Source of the DNA: Microbacterium terregens
Lineage (GTDB): Bacteria; Pseudomonadota; Alphaproteobacteria; Sphingomonadales; Sphingomonadaceae
Assembly: GCF_027922045.1 (NCBI RefSeq)
Contig: NZ_BSEX01000006.1
Coordinates: 788,120-852,119, forward strand
DNA length: 64,000 bases
Reading direction: 5' to 3'
In this document: positions 37,591-45,518 of the stretch, piece by piece
Numbering within the stretch: the stretch's first letter is position 1
Layout: each line of letters opens with the position of its first letter
The notes under the pieces: model-generated
What the model was told of the DNA's origin: nothing
What the model saw: only the letters and a program-made list of their open reading frames with translations
The model's database searches: none
Made by a program: the position numbers and the translations under genes

Positions 37591-39059
37591 TGCCGGTTCG
37601 GGTCGATCGTATCGTCGTATCTGATTTCCGTGCCTTTCCGGCGCTTGCGCCGGCCGACATCCGGATCGGCGGATGCAACCTCCTGGTCTACGGTGAGAAT
37701 GGGTCAGGGAAATCCTCCATTTACCGCGCGTTGCGTGGCCTGTTCTCGACCGAGGAGCAGGACATCCTTTCGTCGCGGAACGTGTTCACAGACCCGCCGC
37801 AGCCTAACGTCCGCGTCACCCTAACGGATGGGAGGGAGCTGAGTTGGTCCGCGGCTGGTCACCCGGGTCAGGACGTGCACGATATCGCGCGCCGATCCGC
37901 TTTCCTCAGCCATACGCGGCTTGCCGAGATGAACACCGGCGCCACACCTGACGATCGGCCTAACCTGTTCAAGGTGGCCGTGGAACGGCTGCTCGCCGAT
38001 TACGAGGCCACCATTGGTGGGACCGGTCAAACGGTTGGCCAATTATGGACGGCGCTAAACGAAGCGCTCGCCCGCCGGGAGCAGTACGCCGGCAAATCAG
38101 GTCTGCGGCGCTACCGAGACCACGCGGACGTCGTCGAGCGCGCATTGGCCCGCTTCAATGACGGCATGAATCAAGCGGTCGGCGCACTCGAGGGGCACGC
38201 CAAAGCCCTGCTCCGGCGGCTACTCGACGTGTTCGGTCGCGATTCTCTGGAGCTGATCGGGCTGACCTACTTCGGCGTCACTTACGACCGAAAGGCGGAC
38301 AAGCTCGGCAACGAGACGCTAACGGCGCAGGTCCGCTTCCGCACCCACGATCCGGGTGCGCCTCAGCGCTTCCTCAATGAAGGCCGACAATCCGCGCTCG
38401 CAATCTCGATCTACCTCGCGGGCCGGCTCGCCTCGGTTCCGGTCAACGATGACCTGCGACTGTTGGTCCTCGACGATCTGCTAATCAGCCTCGATCATTC
38501 GCATCGCCGCCCCGTCCTCGACGTCGTCGCGGACTCGTTCAAAGGCTGGCAGATCATATTGCTGACTCACGATCGCTTCTGGTTCGAGATGGCGAGAGAA
38601 CAGCTGCTCAACGAACCGTGGAGATCAGTCGAAATCTACGAGAACACCGATGGAGATGGCCTGCTTCGCCCACTTGTGTGGGAAAGCGCGGACAATCTGG
38701 TCGACGAAACGCTCAAACAGGCGAGCCACTTCCTTCAAACCAATCAACCTGCCGCCGCGGCAAATTATGCCCGGACTGCATGCGAGCTGACCCTGCGACG
38801 CTACTGCAAAAACCATGGCATCCAGTTCGCGTACACAGACGAGCCCAAAAAGATCAAGCTAGACGAACTGCTTCGCCGTGCAGAGGCGCATGGAGCCGGT
38901 GATCCAACCCATGTCGCAGCTTTCACAGAGGTAAAACGCTACAAGAAGCTGATACTCAATCCTCTTTCGCACGATCCGACACAGCCTGTGTCGAAAGCCG
39001 ATGTCCAGGCGGCCATTCTCGCCGTCAAAGGTTTGGTGAAAATCTGTAAGAGGTCGTGA
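37590..39059 (+). CDS. SMC/RecF-like AAA ATPase with helical C-terminal domain (defence)
   Basis: 489 residues from the ATG at 37590, whose A is the last base of the methylase stop (TGATG); a GTG one codon earlier is also possible. ABC-type ATPase head: Walker A 'GENGSGKSS' (35-43), a signature-like 'NEGRQSALAISIYLAGRL', Walker B 'LLVLDDLLISLD' (~290-301) and switch 'ILLTHD'. The coiled-coil part is short. The last ~130 residues ('ANYARTACELTLRRYCKNHG', 'LNPLSHDPTQPVS') form a helical domain that resembles DUF4145/HEPN-like modules. Third gene of the helicase-methylase operon, so probably a sensor or regulator of the system. Confidence 0.85.
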   Translation: MPVRVDRIVVSDFRAFPALAPADIRIGGCNLLVYGENGSGKSSIYRALRGLFSTEEQDILSSRNVFTDPPQPNVRVTLTDGRELSWSAAGHPGQDVHDIARRSAFLSHTRLAEMNTGATPDDRPNLFKVAVERLLADYEATIGGTGQTVGQLWTALNEALARREQYAGKSGLRRYRDHADVVERALARFNDGMNQAVGALEGHAKALLRRLLDVFGRDSLELIGLTYFGVTYDRKADKLGNETLTAQVRFRTHDPGAPQRFLNEGRQSALAISIYLAGRLASVPVNDDLRLLVLDDLLISLDHSHRRPVLDVVADSFKGWQIILLTHDRFWFEMAREQLLNEPWRSVEIYENTDGDGLLRPLVWESADNLVDETLKQASHFLQTNQPAAAANYARTACELTLRRYCKNHGIQFAYTDEPKKIKLDELLRRAEAHGAGDPTHVAAFTEVKRYKKLILNPLSHDPTQPVSKADVQAAILAVKGLVKICKRS

Positions 39060-39366
39060 GAGACTCGGAGGATCGACGCGTCGCAACGCGCAATCCACCA
39101 TCGAGGTGTTCGACGGCAAACGCTCGGCCGCCTTCGCGCCAGGTGCATCGATCGGAGCAGTCGACGCTCTTCCCGGAGAAGTCTTGCGCGCCATCAACGG
39201 GGAGGTTTTCGGAGACGAACTGGACGCCCTACCCGACCGCGCACGATCTTCGCCCATGTTTCGCACGACTGGTCCCGGTTTGTTGGTAGCACCGCCGAAC
39301 GTGAGGCTTGCGCGCGCTCGGCTTCGAAGATCATAGAGGGAACATCACGACCGGAGCTAATCTTAG
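39060..39366. other. Gap between the ATPase and RhuM genes
   Basis: 307 bases. A GTG-started plus frame (39106-39336, 'FDGKRSAAFAPGASIGAVDALPGEVLRAINGEVF') reads fairly protein-like but I do not recognise it and it has no clear ribosome site. Otherwise I see nothing. It probably separates two transcription units. Confidence 0.35.
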
Positions 39367-40398
39367 ATGCCTGACGGCGAACTGATCCTGTACCAGACCG
39401 AGGACGGGCTCGCCCGCGTGCAGCTTCGCGCTGCGGACGGAACGGTGTGGCTTACCCAAGCCGAGATCGCTGAGCTGTTCGACACTAGCAAGCAGAACGT
39501 CAGCCTGCATCTGCGCAACCTGTTCGATGAGGGCGAACTGGTGCAGGACGCAGTTGTCAAGGAATCCTTGATTACTGCCGCCGACGGAAAGGCCTATCGG
39601 ACGGCGATCCATAACCTCGATGCCATCCTGGCGGTCGGCTATCGCGTCCGCTCCGAGCGCGGAGTCCAGTTCCGCCGCTGGGCGACTACCCAGCTGCGCG
39701 AGTATCTGGTTAAGGGCTTCGTGATCGACACGCGGCGGCTCTCCGATCCGGAGCCGTTCGATTATTTCGACGAGCTGCTCGAACGCATTCGTGAAATTCG
39801 GGCGTCGGAGAAGCGCTTCTACCAAAAGGTCTGCGACCTGTATTCGACCGCCTCCGACTATAACGGCGACAGCGAGCGGGCAAAGGCGTTCTTCGCCGCT
39901 GTCCAGAACAAGCTGGAATATGCCGTTACTGGAGCGACCGCGCCCGAGCTGATCGTGGCCCGCGCGGACGCAGCCAAGCCGAACATGGGGCTGACCGCGT
40001 GGAAGGGCAGCCGCGTCCGCAAGGGCGATGTGACCACCGCCAAGAACTACCTTCTAGAAGAGGAAATGACGCGGCTGAACCGCATCGTATCGGCCTACCT
40101 GGATATCGGCGAGGAAATGGCGAGCAGGCGACAAGCCATGACTATGGCCGATTGGGAGAGCCGGGTGGACGAGTATCTGCGTTTTCTCGGCCTCCCGGTG
40201 CTCCAGGGCGGCGGCAAAGTGAGCCGCGCCCAGGCTGATACGATCGCGCACCAGCGGTACGAGCGGTTCGACGTCGCCCGGCGCGATGCGGAGCGGCTAG
40301 CGGCGGACGCGGCCGCCGAGCGCGATCTGAAAGCGATCGAAGCGCAAGCGGCGCGATTGGCGAAGCGGAGCCGCCGATCGGACGGGACCTTAGACTGA
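39367..40398 (+). CDS. RhuM family protein
   Basis: 343 residues. N-terminal winged-helix-like segment 'TVWLTQAEIAELFDTSKQNVSLHLRNLFDEGEL' (about residues 25-57), then 'AILAVGYRVRSERGVQFRRWATTQLREYLVKGFVID', the hallmark of RhuM (first named in a Salmonella pathogenicity island), and a charged C-terminal helix. RhuM genes are frequent in islands beside restriction genes, and their molecular role is unsettled. It lies 12 bases before the GmrSD-like gene, so the two are probably co-expressed. Confidence 0.88.
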   Translation: MPDGELILYQTEDGLARVQLRAADGTVWLTQAEIAELFDTSKQNVSLHLRNLFDEGELVQDAVVKESLITAADGKAYRTAIHNLDAILAVGYRVRSERGVQFRRWATTQLREYLVKGFVIDTRRLSDPEPFDYFDELLERIREIRASEKRFYQKVCDLYSTASDYNGDSERAKAFFAAVQNKLEYAVTGATAPELIVARADAAKPNMGLTAWKGSRVRKGDVTTAKNYLLEEEMTRLNRIVSAYLDIGEEMASRRQAMTMADWESRVDEYLRFLGLPVLQGGGKVSRAQADTIAHQRYERFDVARRDAERLAADAAAERDLKAIEAQAARLAKRSRRSDGTLD

Positions 40399-40410
40399 GG
40401 GGGAGGATGA

Positions 40411-42261
40411 ATGCGTCCCTACGCGAAATCCATCATAGAGCTGTTCGACGGCAAGAAGCGCTATCTGATTCCGCTCTACCAGCGCCAATACGCCTGGAAG
40501 GTGCAGCCGCAGCTCGAGCTGCTGTGGGAGGATATCGAACGCGCCGTCATGCGGCTCGCGTCCGATCGGGTCGGCGCGGCGCCGCATTTCATGGGCGCAA
40601 TCGTGATCGCGGAGATCAAGACGTTCGACAAGCAGGTCCGCGCCTATGAGGTGATCGACGGGCAACAGCGGCTCACCACCTTCCAGCTCCTGCTGGCCGC
40701 GATCCGCGATGTCGCGGCCGCGCACGGTTCCGGCTATGCGGCCGAAATCGACAAGCACCTGCTTAACGACGGCGTCATGGAGACGCCGCACGTGGAGCGG
40801 TACAAGCTCTGGCCGACCGCGACGGACCGCCGCGCATTCGTCCATCTGATCGACTCCGCCGCGGACCTCGCCAAGATCGCCGCACCGTCGATCGAGGACG
40901 GCGACGGAGTCCGCCCGGCCGCGGCTGCGCACGCCTGGTTCCGCGCGCGCATTGAGGAGCATGTCGGCAAGGACGAGAGCTTCGACGAGTTCCGACTGGA
41001 GAAGCTGTTCGAGGCGCTGAAGAGCGGCCTAGCGGCGGTGTCGATCGAGCTGGAGACCGGCGACGATCCGCAGACCATCTTCGAAACGCTGAACAGCCGC
41101 GGCGTCGATCTCACCGCCGGCGACCTGATGCGCAACTTCATCTTCCAGCGCGCCAAAGGTATGGGACAGAAGGACGGCTCGCTCAGCATCGACGATCTAT
41201 ATGCAACCTACTGGTTGCCGCTGGACGGCTGGTTCTGGCGCGAAGGCGACACGCGCGGCCGCCTCACCCGTCCACGGCTCGATTGGCTGCTGGTTGACCA
41301 CCTCGCGATGGAAAAGGCGGATCTCGTCTCCGTCGACCAGCTCTTCGAGAGCTATCGCCGCTGGGTTCTGACTAAACAGCCGTTCGCGGACGTGACCGCG
41401 GAACTGAAGGCGATTTCCGAAAGCGCCGCCGTCCACCGCTGGGTTGCGGAGCAGGGCTCCGGCCTGCTCGGACGTTTCGGGCGGTTCGCCCAGGCGTTCG
41501 ACGTTTCGACGGCGATGCCGCTTGTACTGTACCTCGTCACGGGAGCGAAGCTCGATGGCGCAGGCCTAGAAGCCGCGCTTGGCATGATCGAGTCGTTCAT
41601 CTTGCGCCGCGACATCTGCGGCCTGCCCACGGGTAATTATAACCGCCTGTTCGTGGCTGCAATCGAGCGTTTGCGGACGTCGGTTGGCTCCACCCTTGAA
41701 GAGCTGCAGCAGTACCTGTCGAGCGGCCAAATCGACACGGCGCGGTGGCCAGCGGATGACGAGTGGAAGCGAGCTTGGCTCGGTCACGATCAGTACAAGC
41801 CGAGCCGCCAGGGTCGCCTGCGCTACCTCTTCGAGGCTCTTGAGCGCGCCAAGCGGAGCGTGCTGAACGAGGATATCGAAATTAAGTCGGCGCTGACGGT
41901 CGAGCACATCATGCCCCGTAAGTGGAGGCAGCACTGGCCGGTTCCCGGTTTCGACCACCTCGCGCCTGGGGACGTCGATGTCGACCAGATGATGCGCGAG
42001 ACGCAGCGCGAGCAGTTCGTCAACAACATCGGCAACCTGACTCTGCTGACGTCCGCGCTAAATAGCTCCGCCTCCAACGCTCCCTTCGAAATCAAGATGC
42101 CCAAGCTGAGGGCACAGACAAGCCTCGCGCTCAATCGCGAGCTGAACGCCTACGATCATTGGGACGAGACAACTATCACGCACCGGGGCGCCGCCTTGTT
42201 CGAGGTGGCTCGGAAGATCTGGCGCGCACCGTCCGGTTCCGTGGCAGCTCAGGCCGCCTGA
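40411..42261 (+). CDS. GmrSD-like DUF262/DUF1524 endonuclease
   Basis: 616 residues. The N-terminal DUF262 (ParB/Srx-like NTP-binding) has 'LIPLYQRQYAWK' and 'YEVIDGQQRLTTFQ'. The C-terminal DUF1524 HNH-type nuclease has 'LTVEHIMPRKW' and 'NNIGNLTLLTSALNSSASNAPF'. This single-chain architecture is that of GmrSD-type modification-dependent enzymes that cleave glucosylated or otherwise modified phage DNA. It follows RhuM within the island. Confidence 0.9.
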   Translation: MRPYAKSIIELFDGKKRYLIPLYQRQYAWKVQPQLELLWEDIERAVMRLASDRVGAAPHFMGAIVIAEIKTFDKQVRAYEVIDGQQRLTTFQLLLAAIRDVAAAHGSGYAAEIDKHLLNDGVMETPHVERYKLWPTATDRRAFVHLIDSAADLAKIAAPSIEDGDGVRPAAAAHAWFRARIEEHVGKDESFDEFRLEKLFEALKSGLAAVSIELETGDDPQTIFETLNSRGVDLTAGDLMRNFIFQRAKGMGQKDGSLSIDDLYATYWLPLDGWFWREGDTRGRLTRPRLDWLLVDHLAMEKADLVSVDQLFESYRRWVLTKQPFADVTAELKAISESAAVHRWVAEQGSGLLGRFGRFAQAFDVSTAMPLVLYLVTGAKLDGAGLEAALGMIESFILRRDICGLPTGNYNRLFVAAIERLRTSVGSTLEELQQYLSSGQIDTARWPADDEWKRAWLGHDQYKPSRQGRLRYLFEALERAKRSVLNEDIEIKSALTVEHIMPRKWRQHWPVPGFDHLAPGDVDVDQMMRETQREQFVNNIGNLTLLTSALNSSASNAPFEIKMPKLRAQTSLALNRELNAYDHWDETTITHRGAALFEVARKIWRAPSGSVAAQAA

Positions 42262-42690
42262 TTGGTATAGAAAATCGTGCTTCAAAAGCGTCCGACCGGA
42301 ACGTCGGCGCGGCACTTCAGGCGCTGCACCACAATCAGCTTAGGCGAACATCTTCGCGTTCGTTCTCATGCACACCTTACGCGGCGACGCCGCAGGTTAA
42401 GTAGCTGCATATGCAAGCCATTAGCCGTTATACACAACCATTCATTTCGTTAGACGGCGTTATACTTGCGCAAAGCGTTGCAATCGGCCGCGTTTGGCGG
42501 GCCCGCTCAGGTGAGCCAAAGCGTTTTCCTACAGCCTTTTAGGGTGCTACGTCGGGCCTGCCTTGCGATGCGCGACAATTCTCCATCCGATTGATGGAGA
42601 CGTGAATGCCACACCGTGAAACAACTATCTCCCGGATGAGCGGCGGTGCGCCCTTCGAGCTCAAAGTCATGGCTGAGGATGTCGCTTCCG
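42262..42690. other. AT-richer gap with direct repeats before the AlpA-like gene
   Basis: 429 bases without a gene. GTTATAC occurs at 42427-42433 and 42459-42465 in the same orientation, 32 bases apart (about three helical turns), within a locally AT-rich stretch. Possible binding sites for the adjacent AlpA-like protein. Nothing else recognised. Confidence 0.4.
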
Positions 42691-42912
42691 ATGCGGAATA
42701 AGCTCCCGCTGCAGGCGCCCACCGAGGCTCCGGCGCCGCCTCTGGAGCCGATCGCTGTTCGCATCCCAGAAGCCATGCGGCTCACCGGGATCGGGCGATC
42801 CAAGCTCTACGAGCTGATCGCTTCGGGTGATGTCGAGACGGCGAAGATCGGCACCTGCACGCTGATCACCTTCGCCAGCTTGAGACAGCTGATCGAGAAG
42901 GCACGAAGGTGA
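42691..42912 (+). CDS. AlpA/excisionase-like small HTH protein
   Basis: 73 residues from the ATG at 42691 (another ATG at 42679 is possible). 'AVRIPEAMRLTGIGRSKLYELIASGDVETAKIG' is a MerR/AlpA-type winged helix-turn-helix, and 'CTLITFASLRQLIEKARR' completes it. Such proteins act as excisionases or regulators of island integrases, and this one sits convergent to the integrase. Confidence 0.75.
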   Translation: MRNKLPLQAPTEAPAPPLEPIAVRIPEAMRLTGIGRSKLYELIASGDVETAKIGTCTLITFASLRQLIEKARR

Positions 42913-42924
42913 CGGACGGCAAGC

Positions 42925-44144
42925 TCAACGCCTGCCGAACGCTCCCTTCAGGACCTTCCCGCTCGACCGGATTTCGTCGAGCTGGTCGGACCAGGACTGC
43001 ATCATCCTGACGCGCTCCTCCCAGTGTTCGCCGCGCGCATAGGCGCGGCGAACACCATTGCCCTCGACGTGCGCGAGCTGCCTTTCGATCGCATCCGGGT
43101 GCCACTTGCCCGTCTCATTGAGCAGCGTGCTCGCCATCGCGCGGAAGCCGTGGGAGGTCATCTCCTCGCCCGTATAGCCGAGCCGACGGAGCGCCTGATT
43201 GAGCGTGTTCTCCGACATCGGACGACGCGAGGTGTAGAAGCTCGGGAACACGTACTGACCCGCGCCGGTGATGCCACGAAGGTTGGTTAGGATCTCCAGC
43301 GCTGGATCGAAAGCGGCACGCGATGCGGCCGGCGCATCTTCATCTTGTTGGCCGGGATCGTCCCGATGGCGGCGTCTAGATCGATCTCCGACCACTCGGC
43401 ATGGCGCAGCTCGCCGGGTCGCACGAACAGGTGCGCGGCCAGTTGAAGTCCCGCCCGTGTCGTCGCATGGCCGGTGAAATCGTCGATCGCGCGGAGCAGC
43501 ACGCCGACCTCAACCGGGTCCGTGATTGCCGCGCGGTGGGTCACCTTTGGGGTGATCAGAGCGTCGCCCAGCGCGGACGAGATATCGTGCTGCGCCCGTC
43601 CGGTAGCGATGGCGTAGCGGAACACCCGGCCGCTGACGCTCCGCAGTCGGCGGGCGCTCTCATAACGACCGCGCCCCTCGACGCTGCGGAGGACGGCCAG
43701 CAGCTCCAGCGGCAGAATGTCGGCGATCGGACGGTCACCGATCAGCGGATAGGCGAAGTCGAGTAGCCACCGGATTTTGCCGAGCGTGACATCGGCTCGA
43801 CCCTCCTTCTCGACCTTCGCCAGCCATTCCTCCGCGATGTCCTTGAACGTGGTAGCGGACGAGAGCGAAGCGATCAGCTTGTCCCGCTTCTTGCGCGCGA
43901 ACGGGTCTTCGCCCGCGGCCAGTGCGCTTCGCGCCCTGTCACGTGCTTCCCGCGCGTCGGCGAGGCTGACCTTCGGGTATACGCCGAGAGCAAGCGTCTT
44001 GTAGCGGCCGCTCAGGCGGTAGTTCAGCCGCCAGTAGCGGCCGCCCTGCGGCGTCACCAACAGATAGAGGCCGTCGGCATCGTTGAGCTTGTAGGCTTTG
44101 TCCCGGACCTGCGCTTTGGACACGGCCAATGCTGAAAGAGGCAT
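42925..44144 (-). pseudogene. Tyrosine integrase, frameshifted
   Basis: The first part (44144 to 43287) has the N-terminal DUF4102 domain ('LNDADGLYLLVTPQGGRYWRLNYRLSGRYKTLALGVYP'), the SAM-like core-binding domain and the first catalytic Arg ('RPGELRHAEW'), then reads into TAA at 43287. The rest continues in another frame ('PALEILTNLRG...') down to 42925 with 'HGFR', 'LAH' and the nucleophile Tyr in 'RRAYAR'. A one-base loss near 43300-43310 ('HRVPLS' | 'ALEIL') explains the split. The P4/prophage-CP4-57 type integrase fits the adjacent tRNA-Leu target. As read, it should be inactive; a sequencing error is the alternative. Confidence 0.85.
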
Positions 44145-44308
44145 GAGGGTATCTCACTACAGAGCATACGATTTTTGATACCCTGAGCATACCCGATTTG
44201 TTCTCGGAAACCCAGACCCGCGGGCGGACGCCTACGGACCGGCAGTCCGCTAAACCGTCGGCTTTCTGAGGCTTTTTGGAAGCCGGCGGACGCCGGCGGA
44301 AGAACAAA
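44145..44308. promoter_or_regulatory. Integrase upstream region with short repeats
   Basis: GAGCATAC occurs at 44162-44169 and 44185-44192, and gggtatc/gataccc inverted copies flank the first. The region lies between the integrase start and the attachment site and may carry integrase arm sites or its promoter. Confidence 0.3.
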
Positions 44309-44328
44309 TGGTGCCCAGAAGAGGACTC
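44309..44328. repeat. Right attachment repeat (attR-like) in the tRNA-Leu 3' end
   Basis: tggtgcccagaagaggactc, the CCA end, acceptor and part of the T-arm of tRNA-Leu on the opposite strand. It matches 29556-29574 apart from one extra C. Confidence 0.7.
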
Positions 44329-44395
44329 GAACCTCCACGACCTTGCGATCGCCAGCACCTGAAGCTGGTGCGTCTACCAATTCCGCCATCTGGGC
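44309..44395 (-). tRNA. tRNA-Leu(CAG)
   Basis: 87 nt with encoded CCA: acceptor GCCCAGA/TCTGGGC, D-arm with GGCGGAATTGGTAGACGC, anticodon stem CCAGC/GCTGG with loop TTCAGGT (anticodon CAG, plus-strand 44359-44361), long variable arm and T-arm GTTCGAGTC. It reads CUG leucine codons. Its 3' end is the island insertion site and remains intact. Confidence 0.96.
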
Positions 44396-44568
44396 ACGGG
44401 GTAGGCCGGCGCCTCTACGGGTCCCTGCCGGGGGTGTCAACAGCCCCGTTACGACTTTTTCCCGAGCGCTGCGTTTTTTCGCACCGGCCCGCGCTCCCTT
44501 GCCCTTCGGGGCTGGGCGCGGCATGGGCTGGACTTGCGAAAAAACCTGGGCGGACCAAGGCAAGCACG

Positions 44569-45498
44569 ATGAAGAACAAGGTGATCACGCTGATCGGCGG
44601 CGGCGGGTTCGTCGGCCGCTATGTCGCACAGGCCCTGCTGCGCCGCGGCGCGCGGGTGCGCATCGCGCAACGCGATCCGCGCCAGGCCTATTTCCTGCGC
44701 ACCCAGAGCGCGCTGGGCCAGACCCAGTTCATCGCGGCCGACGTCCGCCGCCCCGATACCATCGCCCGCGCGATGATGGGTGCCGATGCGGTGGTGAACC
44801 TCGCCGGCACGCTCGGCAGCGACGCCGACGCCGTCCAGGCCAAGGGCGCCGCCGCCGTCGCAGAGGCGGCCCGCGCCGCCGGGGTCGAGGCGCTGGTCCA
44901 TTTCTCGGCGATCGGTGCCGATGCCCAGGGCGAGACCCCCTATGCCCGCTCCAAGGGCGAGGGCGAGGCGGCGGTGCGTCAGCACTTCCCCAACGCCACC
45001 ATCCTGCGCCCGTCGCTGATCTTCGGCCGCGAGGACCAGTTCGCCAACCGCTTCGCCCGCATGGTCGAGAAGCTGCCGGTGGTGCCGGTGATCGCGCCCA
45101 AGACGCGCTTCCAGCCGGTCTATGTCGTGGACGTCGCCGCCGCCGCGGTCGCGGCGCTCGAGGATCCGGAGCGCTTCGGCGGCCGCACCTTCGAACTCGG
45201 CGGCCCGGACGTGCTGTCGATGGCGGAGCTGATCCGGCAGATCGCATCGCTGCTCGATCGCAAGATCCGCACCGTCGAGCTCGGCACCGGCACCGCCGGG
45301 CTGGTCGCGGCGCTTCCGGGCACGCCGATCACGCGTGACCAGCTGCGCATGCTCGGCCACGACAATCTGGTGTCGCCGGGCGCGGAAGGGCTCGTCGAGC
45401 TCGGCGTCACCCCGACCCCGTTCGAATCGGTCGCGCCGCAGTGGCTGGTCCAGTTCCGCCGCTACGGCCGTTTCTCGCGCCACGCGCACACGGCCTGA
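44569..45498 (+). CDS. NAD(P)-binding protein, complex I NDUFA9 subunit-like
   Basis: 309 residues from the ATG at 44569. Atypical SDR/NmrA-like: 'ITLIGGGGFVGRYVAQALLRRGARVRIAQRD' for the dinucleotide, 'AVVNLAGTLGSDADAVQ', 'HFSAIGADAQGETPYARSKGEGE' (active-site-like YxxxK) and 'GRTFELGGPDVLSMAELI'. Bacterial members resemble the mitochondrial complex I accessory subunit NDUFA9. It starts 174 bases past tRNA-Leu on the opposite strand and is followed after 20 bases by uppP. Confidence 0.88.
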   Translation: MKNKVITLIGGGGFVGRYVAQALLRRGARVRIAQRDPRQAYFLRTQSALGQTQFIAADVRRPDTIARAMMGADAVVNLAGTLGSDADAVQAKGAAAVAEAARAAGVEALVHFSAIGADAQGETPYARSKGEGEAAVRQHFPNATILRPSLIFGREDQFANRFARMVEKLPVVPVIAPKTRFQPVYVVDVAAAAVAALEDPERFGGRTFELGGPDVLSMAELIRQIASLLDRKIRTVELGTGTAGLVAALPGTPITRDQLRMLGHDNLVSPGAEGLVELGVTPTPFESVAPQWLVQFRRYGRFSRHAHTA

Positions 45499-45518
45499 GG
45501 GCCTTTGACGGGACGCTC

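Larger units (their letters stand above)
29556..44328. mobile_element. tRNA-Leu-integrated genomic island with defence cargo
   Basis: Bounded on the right by the 3' end of tRNA-Leu(CAG) with a tyrosine integrase gene directly next to it, and on the left by a near-copy of the tRNA end (29556-29574 against 44309-44328). The interior holds a helicase, a DNA methylase, an SMC-like ATPase, RhuM, a GmrSD-like nuclease and an AlpA-like regulator, with long poorly coding gaps unlike the compact flanks. The integrase is frameshifted, so the island is probably fixed. No conjugation or phage structural genes are present, so this is an integrative defence island of about 14.8 kb rather than an ICE or prophage. 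Confidence 0.75.

Noticed and set aside
39106..39336. Small gene between the ATPase and RhuM
   Set aside because: No recognisable family and no ribosome site; left as an unassigned gap.
30239..42261. DISARM, BREX or classical type I restriction system
   Set aside because: A helicase and a methylase are present, but drmA, drmB, pglZ, brxC, hsdS and hsdR-type genes are not seen in the window, so I did not give these names.
29556..44328. Prophage or conjugative element
   Set aside because: There are no capsid, tail, lysis, relaxase or type IV secretion genes; only the integrase and the AlpA-like protein are mobility-related.
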